In this document: positions 51,493 to 58,971 of the stretch, one piece after another | Layout: every line of letters starts with the position of its first letter | Position numbering within the stretch: position 1 is the first letter of the stretch | DNA from: Elusimicrobiaceae bacterium | Lineage (GTDB): Bacteria > Elusimicrobiota > Elusimicrobia > Elusimicrobiales > Elusimicrobiaceae | Reading direction: 5' to 3' | NCBI GenBank assembly: GCA_017528825.1 | Contig: JAFXOI010000001.1 | Span: 1 to 64,000, forward strand | Length of the DNA stretch: 64,000 bases | Notes under the pieces: model-generated | Told to the model about the DNA's origin: nothing | The model's input: only the letters and a program-made list of their open reading frames with translations | Databases searched by the model: none | Position numbers and translations under genes: made by a program

Positions 51493-52209
51493 TTAGAGCA
51501 ATTCTTTCATTCCAGACACAGCATTAGGCAACCCCGCCAATACCGCACGGGAAATAATAGAAAACCCAATGTTTAGGCAACTCATACCACACAAATCTGC
51601 TACCGGTAATACATTTTCATAATCCAGTCCGTGACCGGCATGCACTTCCAAGCCCAATTCTTTGGCAAGTAAGGATGACATGGCTAAATCTTGCAACAGG
51701 GCCGCACGTTGTTTAGCGGTGCGCGCTTGGCTGTAATCGCGCGTGCATAGTTCCACAATATCTGCCCCGCATTTGGCAGCCGTCCGTACGCTATCTGCCG
51801 TCGGGTCAATAAACAAACTTACGCGGATTTTTTTCTTTTGCAGGGCTTCGGTCATGGCGCGGATACGGTCAAAATTTTTTGGCGTAAATTTCAGCCCGCC
51901 CGTAGTGGTTACTTCTCCCGGTTGTTCCGGCACGATACATACAGAACCGGGTTTGTATTTGAGAACCATTTTCTGCATTTTCTCGGAAAAATTACACTCC
52001 AAATGAATGTATTTACGATACACTTTACACAAACGGGCTAAATCTTTTTCTGTCATATGGCGATCATCGTTACGGACATGTATCACGATATAATCGGCTC
52101 CCATCGCCAAACAAATCTCGGCCGCCATCAGCGGATCCGGATAGGTTTCTTGCCGAGCATGGCGCAAAGTGGCTACATGGTCAATATTAACACCCAACTG
52201 TAAACTCAT
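51493..52209 (-). CDS. pdxJ: Pyridoxine 5'-phosphate synthase
   Basis: This 238-residue TIM-barrel enzyme closes the pyridoxine ring from DXP and 3-amino-2-oxopropyl phosphate. The N-terminus LGVNIDHVATLRHARQ, the DRHMTEKDL loop, PEQPGEVTTTGGL and the glycine-rich end HAGHGLDYENV are all present. It overlaps glmM by a few bases and lies between glmM and glmS in the same transcript. Confidence 0.95.
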   Translation of the reverse strand: MSLQLGVNIDHVATLRHARQETYPDPLMAAEICLAMGADYIVIHVRNDDRHMTEKDLARLCKVYRKYIHLECNFSEKMQKMVLKYKPGSVCIVPEQPGEVTTTGGLKFTPKNFDRIRAMTEALQKKKIRVSLFIDPTADSVRTAAKCGADIVELCTRDYSQARTAKQRAALLQDLAMSSLLAKELGLEVHAGHGLDYENVLPVADLCGMSCLNIGFSIISRAVLAGLPNAVSGMKELL

Positions 52210-53558
52210 TTTTTATCCTCCATATGCACCCGATAGGCCGCTTCGGCCGCATCAGCTACACGTTGCACTTCGGTTGCTTGTGCACCTTCCACTAAGATAC
52301 GCAATTTCGGTTCCGTGCCGCTATAGCGCACGAACACACGTCCTTTACCGCCCAAGCTGTTTTCCAACCGATAAATTTCATCCAAAAAACCGGACAAACT
52401 TTCTAAATCCGGTTTGCTGGTAACCGCTATGGCACGTAATTGACAAGGATATTTTTCCCATTGCCATGCGAATTGGCTAACCGTTTTGCCGGATTTTTTA
52501 GCAAATTGTAAAAATTGCAATGCCGATAAAATTCCATCTCCGGTGTTCGCAAATTCCGAGAAAATAATGTGGCCGGATGTTTCTCCGCCTACGGCTAAAC
52601 CTTGCTCTTTTAACACGCGGGCCACATGCTTGTCTCCAACGGGAGTCAGCTCCACATTTACACCTTGTTCTTGCAAAAAATTAATACATCCCAAGTTTGC
52701 CATGACCGTCATGACTGCTTTGTTCTGGGGTAATTTTCCGGCTTGGCGTAAGGCCAAAGCTGCCGCGGAAATAATATACTCGCCGTCTAATTGGCGACCG
52801 GTCTCGTCACTAGCCATTACACGGTCAGCATCTCCGTCAAAGCTAAAACCAACATAAGCACCGGTCTCTTGGACGAGTTGTTGCATCTTTTCCGTATGCA
52901 AAGCGCCCACCCCTTTATTAATAAGCGCTCCGTTGTTTTCAGCCGCCATGACCACCACGTCCATTCCTAATGCACGGAACACATCCGGTGCAATTTGGTG
53001 AGCGGCACCATTGGCGCAATCCAGCACTACTTTAGTGCCTTGCAACAATTTAGGGTCAACGGTGGACATTAAAAATTTTTTATATCCCACCACCAGTTCC
53101 GGAGCCGGGCGATAGTTGCCAACCGGAGCCGGTACCGTATCTAATTGTTCGATCGCTTGTTCGATTTGTTCTTCCAGTGCTTCCGGCAATTTAGTACCCG
53201 TCGCACTAAAAAATTTAATTCCGTTAAATTCAGGGGGATTATGACTGGCAGAAATTACCACACCACACACGCTACCGGTTTGTTTAACAGCTGTAGCTAC
53301 GGACGGAGTGGGCGAAACACCCATATCGAGTACGTCCGCTCCGGCGGCCCGGATACCGGTGGCTAAACTTTTTAGAATAGCAGGGCCGGAAAGGCGGGTA
53401 TCCCGCGCAATTATGACCTGCTTTTTGAGATGTTCTTTTTCGGCATATTGGTCTAATGCTTTCAAAGCACCATATCCTAGTTTACAAATAAAATCTTCTG
53501 TCAACGGAAACTGGCCTGCTACTGCACGCACGCCATCCGTACCAAAATATTTGCCCAT
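52206..53558 (-). CDS. glmM: Phosphoglucosamine mutase
   Basis: I start it at the ATG at 53558 (MGKYFGTDGVRA), which has AAGGAAGG before it; the longer frame has no such site. The 450-residue protein has the phosphoserine loop ISASHNPPEFNGIKFF near residue 100, the metal loop SFDGDADRVMA near 240, the sugar loop GGETSGHI and the phosphate loop RYSGTEPKLRI. It interconverts glucosamine-6-P and glucosamine-1-P, the step after GlmS. Confidence 0.96.
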   Translation of the reverse strand: MGKYFGTDGVRAVAGQFPLTEDFICKLGYGALKALDQYAEKEHLKKQVIIARDTRLSGPAILKSLATGIRAAGADVLDMGVSPTPSVATAVKQTGSVCGVVISASHNPPEFNGIKFFSATGTKLPEALEEQIEQAIEQLDTVPAPVGNYRPAPELVVGYKKFLMSTVDPKLLQGTKVVLDCANGAAHQIAPDVFRALGMDVVVMAAENNGALINKGVGALHTEKMQQLVQETGAYVGFSFDGDADRVMASDETGRQLDGEYIISAAALALRQAGKLPQNKAVMTVMANLGCINFLQEQGVNVELTPVGDKHVARVLKEQGLAVGGETSGHIIFSEFANTGDGILSALQFLQFAKKSGKTVSQFAWQWEKYPCQLRAIAVTSKPDLESLSGFLDEIYRLENSLGGKGRVFVRYSGTEPKLRILVEGAQATEVQRVADAAEAAYRVHMEDKK

Positions 53559-53597
53559 ATTCCTTCCTTTTGTGCTCGCCGGCACAAATTTCAAAAG

Positions 53598-55538
53598 CTA
53601 AAACAGCTCCGCCTGATGCGGTCCTTCTTCTTTTTCAGCAACTACAGTCGAGGAAGTTCCCTCTTGAGGAGCCGAAGTTTTCTTTTCCGCAGCCTCTGGC
53701 TGGGCGGCAGTTTCTTGTTTCTTAGGAGCTAAGCCCAATATTTCATCAATCTCTGCCGCTTCCACGACTTCTTTTTCTAACAGACGTTCAACCAATTTAT
53801 CAAATTGTGCACGGTGAGAAGTAATAATTTCCTTTGCACGAGCATATGCACTGTGCAATGTATCGGAAATTTCGCCGTCAATACGTTGTGCCATTTCTTC
53901 CGAATATTGGCGGTGGCGGGATAAATCCCGTCCTAAAAACACTTCACCTTCTTCTCCGCCCGGCAAAGCAATGGGACCTATTTTCTCGCTCATTCCCAGT
54001 TCCATAATCATCTTACGGGCATAAGCGGTTGCTTTATTCAAATCGTCGCTAGCACCGGAGGTGATTTCTCCAAATACCAACTCTTCCGAAGCTCGTCCGG
54101 CCAGTAAAATGCAAATCTTATCCAAGATTTCAGACTTACTGGTTAAAAATTTATCCTCTAGCGGCAACTGCAAGGTGTAACCCAGCGCTTGACCGCGCGG
54201 CACAATAGTCACTTTATGCACCGGATCGGAATGATGCGTTAAACGGGCCACGATTGTGTGCCCCACTTCGTGCGCGGCAATGATTTTCTTTTCTCTTTCT
54301 GAAATGATACGGCTCTTTTTTTGCGGACCGGCTAATACACGTTCCACCGCTTCGTCCATATCAGCATTGTCCACCGCTTCTTTATCGGCGCGCGCGGCCA
54401 AAATGGCGGCCTCATTCACTACGTTTGCCAAATCTGCGCCGACAAATCCGGGCGTTCCTTTGGCAATGATTTTCAAATCTACTTCGGAAGCCAGTTTGAC
54501 CTTTTTGGCATGCACCTTCAAAATTTCTTCGCGGCCTTTCAAATCCGGAGCTGGCACAGATACGTGGCGGTCAAAACGTCCCGGACGGACTAAGGCCGGA
54601 TCTAACACATCGGGTCGGTTGGTAGAGGCCATCAAAATAATACCTTGTTTACTTTCAAAACCGTCCAACTCAATAAGGAGTTGGTTCAAGGTTTGCTCTC
54701 TTTCATCGTGCCCGCCGCCAATACCGGCAAAACGTCTGCGGCCTACCGCGTCCAGCTCATCAATAAAGATAATGGCCGGAGCATTCTTTTTGGCCTGTTC
54801 AAACAGGTCCCGCACACGGGCTGCTCCAACGCCGACAAACATCTCTACAAATTCAGAGGCAGACGCACTGAAAAAAGCCACACCGGCTTCTCCGGCTACC
54901 GCTTTAGCCAGCAAAGTTTTACCTGTACCCGGAGCGCCATATAACAAGACACCTTTGGGTAATTTACCACCTAATTTTTGGAATTTTTTTGGATTTTTCA
55001 AAAACTTAATGACATCTTGCAATTCTTCTTTCGCTTCCTCTACGCCGGCCACATCTTTGAAAGTAATGGTTTGCTTAGAAGGGTCTTGCATTTTCGCTTT
55101 GCTACGAGCAAAGTTCATGGCACTTCTTCCGTCATTACGCTGCGGACGAATAAACACAAACCACCACAGACCAATCAATAGCACAATCCATAACACGTTA
55201 AACAAAATGTTACTGACCCAGCTATTGTCCGCCTGCGCCTTATAGGCCACTTGTTTGGATGTTAATTCTTTTACCAGTTCCGGATCTTCTATGCGCACGG
55301 TTTTGAACTGCGCTTCCTTGCCATCCGCATCTTTGAAAGTTCCGGTGATGAGCGTAGGAGCAACCGTTAAATTAGACACTTCTCCGGTAGCCACTTTCTG
55401 CTTAAAGTCAGAATAATCCAGTTCCTGTGTTTTACTGCCGGGACGATTAAACAAGAAAACAGCCACGGCAAAAATGGCCACCCACATCAAAATTTGATTG
55501 ACGGAAATAATCCGACGATGATTGTTTTTATTATTCAT
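53598..55538 (-). CDS. ftsH: ATP-dependent zinc metalloprotease FtsH
   Basis: This 646-residue membrane protease has two membrane helices (residues about 14-28 and 110-128) flanking a periplasmic loop. The AAA domain carries Walker [13 protein letters not shown] near residue 203 and the second region of homology, and the M41 protease motif is [13 protein letters not shown] near residue 420. The polar C-terminal tail is rich in Glu, Ala and Lys. It degrades unassembled membrane proteins and some regulators. It overlaps hpt by one base, a common hpt-ftsH arrangement. Confidence 0.97.
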   Translation of the reverse strand: MNNKNNHRRIISVNQILMWVAIFAVAVFLFNRPGSKTQELDYSDFKQKVATGEVSNLTVAPTLITGTFKDADGKEAQFKTVRIEDPELVKELTSKQVAYKAQADNSWVSNILFNVLWIVLLIGLWWFVFIRPQRNDGRSAMNFARSKAKMQDPSKQTITFKDVAGVEEAKEELQDVIKFLKNPKKFQKLGGKLPKGVLLYGAPGTGKTLLAKAVAGEAGVAFFSASASEFVEMFVGVGAARVRDLFEQAKKNAPAIIFIDELDAVGRRRFAGIGGGHDEREQTLNQLLIELDGFESKQGIILMASTNRPDVLDPALVRPGRFDRHVSVPAPDLKGREEILKVHAKKVKLASEVDLKIIAKGTPGFVGADLANVVNEAAILAARADKEAVDNADMDEAVERVLAGPQKKSRIISEREKKIIAAHEVGHTIVARLTHHSDPVHKVTIVPRGQALGYTLQLPLEDKFLTSKSEILDKICILLAGRASEELVFGEITSGASDDLNKATAYARKMIMELGMSEKIGPIALPGGEEGEVFLGRDLSRHRQYSEEMAQRIDGEISDTLHSAYARAKEIITSHRAQFDKLVERLLEKEVVEAAEIDEILGLAPKKQETAAQPEAAEKKTSAPQEGTSSTVVAEKEEGPHQAELF

Positions 55539-56065
55539 TATTTCTTAAAAACTCCAATATACGGTAAATTGCGGTATAGTTCATCATAATCCAGCCCATA
55601 CCCGATTACAAATTCGTTCTCAATTTGGAAACCCACATATTTTGGGGTGATGTCAACTTTGCGATTGGCCGGTTTATCAAGTAAGCAACAAATTTCAATA
55701 CTGCCTGCTCCGCGGTTGGCTAAATTTTTTAGCAAATAATCTAAAGTTAAACCGGTATCTACAATATCTTCTACAATGACCACATGGCGGCCTTTGATAC
55801 TTTCACGCAAATCAAGCATCGTGCGCACTTCGCCGGTGGAATTGGTACCGCAATAGGAAGAAAGGCACATAAAGTCCATTTTGCAATCGATACTGATTTC
55901 ACGGAGCAAATCTGCATAAAACATAATACTACCGCGCAAAATACCTACAAACAAAGGTTCTTTCCCTTTATAGTCGGCAGAAATTTCTCTTCCTAATTCT
56001 GCGATTCTGTTTTTCAATTGTTCCTGCGAAATTAAAATACGTTCCAGCACCGGCATATTGGACAT
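55538..56065 (-). CDS. hpt: Hypoxanthine phosphoribosyltransferase
   Basis: This 175-residue type I PRTase salvages hypoxanthine (and guanine) to nucleotides. The PRPP loop is HVVIVEDIVDTGLTLDYL near residue 95, PLFVGILRGSIMFYADLL lies before it, and the C-terminal VIGYGLDYDELYRNLP is a family signature. A GGGAGG site lies seven bases upstream. It heads the long operon hpt-ftsH-glmM-pdxJ-glmS-nnrD. Confidence 0.95.
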   Translation of the reverse strand: MSNMPVLERILISQEQLKNRIAELGREISADYKGKEPLFVGILRGSIMFYADLLREISIDCKMDFMCLSSYCGTNSTGEVRTMLDLRESIKGRHVVIVEDIVDTGLTLDYLLKNLANRGAGSIEICCLLDKPANRKVDITPKYVGFQIENEFVIGYGLDYDELYRNLPYIGVFKK

Positions 56066-56172
56066 AATTTCCTCCCAAAATGGTATATATACAGCATACC
56101 TTTTTTAGAGAGCGCTGTGAAGGGGGAAAAAGGCAGTACCCCCCTAAAAATAATGATTCACTAAAAATTTGT

Positions 56173-56178
56173 TATACT
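56173..56178 (+). promoter_or_regulatory. Promoter -10 (TATACT) for RNA copy B
   Basis: TTTGTTATACT carries TG one base before the hexamer (extended -10). It lies 24 bases before the first helix of copy B, so a start at about 56185 would give a short leader. Copy D has the similar TTTGCTATAAC. Confidence 0.5.
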
Positions 56179-56201
56179 AAAAGGGTAGTACACAATTTAT
56201 T

Positions 56202-56411
56202 CTGTTTTTGGAACCGTTGAAGAGACGGTGCGCTTTTGGGATACCAAAGGCAATAGCGAAGTCCAAAAACAGCTCGTTATCAGGCACTACATACCGGAGC
56301 CGATCCCTTTGGTGTGTGGTGCCGAGCGTTTGCCGCATCTTTAGGTGCGGCAGACCACGGCTGTTATATTTGGGGTCAACTTCGCTAGGCTCTGATATAG
56401 CAGCCGTTTTT
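56202..56411 (+). ncRNA. Structured double-pseudoknot RNA, copy B (upstream of a pilin gene)
   Basis: H1 is CUGUUUUUGG with CCAAAAACAG (ten pairs). H2 is CCGUU-GAAGA-GACGG and H3 is CUUUUGG-GAUA-CCAAAGG. PK1 is AGCGAAGU (56255-56262) with ACUUCGCU (56379-56386), eight perfect pairs. H4 is GGCACUACAUACC (56283-56295) with GGUGUGUGGUGCC (56311-56323), 13 pairs including wobbles; its loop GGAGCC can pair with GGCUCU at 56388-56393 as PK2. H5 is GUUUGCCGCAUC-UUUA-GGUGCGGCAGAC. H6 is GGCUGUUAUAU (56359-56369) with AUAUAGCAGCC (56395-56405), followed by GUUUUU. The pilin ATG lies 33 bases after the U-run. Confidence 0.82.
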
Positions 56412-56443
56412 GTTGGGTTTCAAAACAGAAAAAGGAGAATGTT

Positions 56444-56989
56444 ATGAAACACAACAAACGGGGTTTTACCCTCATTGAATTATTAGTAGTCGTGCTGATT
56501 ATCGGCATTTTGTCAGCCATTGCTATCCCGCAATATCAGAAAGCCGTAGAAAAAGCAAAAGCAACCCAAGCTTTAACTCTTCTAAAATCGATTCAAACTG
56601 CTGAAAATGCTTATTTTCTAGCTAATGGGACTTATGCAATAAATGATTGGTCTCTACTTGACGTACAAATAGATTGGCCCGATTCAACAAAAAAATGGTG
56701 GGAAGGCGGGAAAATACCAAAAACCAATGGAGAGTGGGTTTTAGAAATTTTCCAATGGGGAACAACTTCGATTGTTATGGGAAGAATTGAAGGGAATCAT
56801 CAAGGCGGAGCTTTTATTTTACCTTTAATTCCATTTCCCGGTACAGATAAAATTTCTGCAAATCAAATTTATTGTGCAGAAAAGCGATGTTGCGGAACGG
56901 TATATAGGGGGACAGGTTATTGCGAAAAAATATTTGGAGGAACTAAAATTTATAGTGATGGTGGAGAAGATTGGTATAGTCTACCTTAA
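56444..56989 (+). CDS. Type IV pilin-like protein (downstream of RNA copy B)
   Basis: The 181-residue protein starts with the basic leader MKHNKRG and the prepilin site FTLIELLVVVLIIGILSAI; AIPQYQKAVEKAKATQALTL then continues the helix. The mature part has Trp-rich stretches (VQIDWPDSTKKWWEGG) and a cysteine-bearing end (IYCAEKRCCGTVYRGTGYC). AAAAGGAG precedes the ATG. Like the pilin at 41030, it sits right after a copy of the structured RNA. The leader and helix are close to those of the other pilins while the ectodomain differs, so the family varies mainly in its exposed part. Confidence 0.88.
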   Translation: MKHNKRGFTLIELLVVVLIIGILSAIAIPQYQKAVEKAKATQALTLLKSIQTAENAYFLANGTYAINDWSLLDVQIDWPDSTKKWWEGGKIPKTNGEWVLEIFQWGTTSIVMGRIEGNHQGGAFILPLIPFPGTDKISANQIYCAEKRCCGTVYRGTGYCEKIFGGTKIYSDGGEDWYSLP

Positions 56990-57029
56990 ATATTTTTTAT
57001 TAAGTACTATAGGATATGCCACCAAGCAA

Positions 57030-57060
57030 CAAAACCCGATACGTTATGTGTCGGGTTTTG
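57030..57060 (+). terminator. Terminator after the pilin gene
   Basis: The stem CAAAACCCGA / TCGGGTTTTG has an 11-base loop and lies 40 bases after the pilin stop. It could also act against the convergent mutL transcript. Confidence 0.75.
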
Positions 57061-57093
57061 TGCGTAAATCCTTGCAGCCGAAGAAGCCGTTTA

Positions 57094-58971
57094 TTACCTG
57101 CCAAACAGCTTGGCAATATCCTTCGTACTAAGCACCGCCACACAGGGCCTGCCATGTGGGCAATGCATCCCATCTTTACACTTCTTCATATTTTCCAACA
57201 GGCCTTCCGCTTCGGCGACGGAAATTTGGTCGTGAGCTTTGATGGCTTTTTTGCATGCCAGTAAAGCCACCATTTTTTGTTTCAGTTTATCGTCAGATTT
57301 GGCGGGATCTCCCACAATTTGCGATAGAGAAACAATAAAGGCCTTCATATCATCTTCCTTAAATCGCAACATGGAAGGAATGGTATTAACTAAAATCGTA
57401 CGGGCTGAGAAACGCGCTAATTCAAATCCGGCCTTTTTCAACCAATCGGCCCAACTCATCAAACTTTCGGCGTTACTTGCAGATACATCCACATGAATGG
57501 GGAAAATAAGTTCTTGCACCGTCACTTTACGTGCTTCAAACGCATCTAAATACTGTTCATACAAAACACGCTCTTGGGCCGCATGCTGATCAATCAGCAC
57601 GAGTCCATCCGGATTTTCAAATATCAAATAGGTTTTTTCCAGTTGTCCCAGATAATGATACGGCCCATGCCACCACGCCGGAGCAGCCGCTTGCGCAGAA
57701 GAAACTGCATCTGCTTTCGGAGAAGTTGTTTGCGGTTTAGAAGCCACGAATTCTGCATTGGCGGCCCGATACTCCACCGGATCTTCCGTTTCCCGCAAGG
57801 CCCAACTGCGAGGAGAGGATTCTTCCGACTTGGAAACAGCCGGGATACCCACTATTTCCCCGGGTTGTTTTTCAAATAAATCAGCTGACGCCACCGGAAC
57901 AGAAGGCACCAAGGGTTTTTGCGTGGCAACCGGTGTATCGGACGCGTCCGCTTGCGGTTGAAAGTTCACCGGCTGGGCCGAACTAAATACCGTCTCCGAT
58001 ACCGCTTGCAAAATGGTAGAGAACATGTGTCTTTCATCTGCAAAACGGATATCGCGTTTTTGCGGGTGAATGTTCACATCGAAAGAGGCAGGATCGGCCT
58101 CTATATAAATGATAAAAGCGGGATGTCTGTCTTTGGAACGGACATTTTGAAAGGCGCGGTATACCGCTTGTTGAATGGTTTTACTTTCCACCGGGCGGCG
58201 ATTAACAAACATAAATTGTAAATCACGCGTGGCCACTAATTTATCCGGCGGCGTAATGAAAATTTCCAGTCCCAACTCCTTAAAAGAGCGGTGGATTAAA
58301 CTTTCCCCCACCTCCGCGCCTAAAATATCGCGGGCGCGGGCCAGTACCGCTTCTTTGACTGGTCCCGTTTGCGCAGGCAGCTGATATACTTCCCGCCCGG
58401 AACTTACTACAGTGTATCCTACTTGCAAATTAGCCAGTGCACTTTCTTCTACTACCTTTAACAGGCAAGCGCGTTCGTAAGAAGCACTTTTCAGAAATTT
58501 TAACCGGGCCGGCACATTGTAAAACAAATCTCGTATTTCCACCGTTGTGCCTGCAATAGCCGGGGCAGGGCGCTGGCCCATCACTTGACCGCCGTGCACT
58601 TCTAAACAAGAGCCTTCCCCTTCCGGCACGCAACTGGTCATTTTCAAATGAGATACAGCCGCTACGGAATATAAGGCTTCCCCGCGAAATCCAAAAGTAT
58701 GCAAATTGTTTAGATCTTCAAAATGATTAATTTTACTGGTTGCATGGCGTAGCACGCTGGCCGCCAAATCCGCCGGAGTCATCCCGCAACCGTTATCGTT
58801 GATACGGATTAACTCCCGGCCGCCCCCCTCTATATCTATGTGCACGACCGTAGCTCCGGCATCCACCGCATTTTCTAATAATTCCTTTAATACGCCTGCG
58901 GGCCGCTCGATGACTTCTCCTGCAGCAATTTGACCGGCAGTTTTTTCATCTAACACATGGATTTTATTCAT
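57094..58971 (-). CDS. mutL: DNA mismatch repair protein MutL
   Basis: This 625-residue protein has the GHKL ATPase first (IAAGEVIERPAGVLKELLENAVDAG, NDNGCGM, TFGFRGEALYSVAAV). A Pro/Ser-rich linker occupies about residues 340-430, and the C-terminal dimer domain has the endonuclease motif DQHAAQERVLYE and the CPHGRP motif. It therefore looks like a nicking MutL, as in bacteria without MutH. It overlaps mutS by eight bases and is cotranscribed with it. It ends FGR, as many MutL proteins do. Confidence 0.96.
   Translation of the reverse strand: MNKIHVLDEKTAGQIAAGEVIERPAGVLKELLENAVDAGATVVHIDIEGGGRELIRINDNGCGMTPADLAASVLRHATSKINHFEDLNNLHTFGFRGEALYSVAAVSHLKMTSCVPEGEGSCLEVHGGQVMGQRPAPAIAGTTVEIRDLFYNVPARLKFLKSASYERACLLKVVEESALANLQVGYTVVSSGREVYQLPAQTGPVKEAVLARARDILGAEVGESLIHRSFKELGLEIFITPPDKLVATRDLQFMFVNRRPVESKTIQQAVYRAFQNVRSKDRHPAFIIYIEADPASFDVNIHPQKRDIRFADERHMFSTILQAVSETVFSSAQPVNFQPQADASDTPVATQKPLVPSVPVASADLFEKQPGEIVGIPAVSKSEESSPRSWALRETEDPVEYRAANAEFVASKPQTTSPKADAVSSAQAAAPAWWHGPYHYLGQLEKTYLIFENPDGLVLIDQHAAQERVLYEQYLDAFEARKVTVQELIFPIHVDVSASNAESLMSWADWLKKAGFELARFSARTILVNTIPSMLRFKEDDMKAFIVSLSQIVGDPAKSDDKLKQKMVALLACKKAIKAHDQISVAEAEGLLENMKKCKDGMHCPHGRPCVAVLSTKDIAKLFGR

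Noticed and set aside
49641-51493. glmS ribozyme before glmS
   Set aside because: Only 10 bases separate pdxJ and glmS, so there is no room for the ribozyme.
54256-55245. Long plus-strand ORF (329 codons) opposite ftsH
   Set aside because: It is the antisense shadow of ftsH, with serine- and proline-rich low-complexity sequence and no ribosome site.
40796-56411. c-di-GMP (GEMM) riboswitch upstream of pilins
   Set aside because: GEMM riboswitches do control pilin genes in other bacteria, but the conserved GEMM core and tetraloop receptor are not present and the helix order differs.
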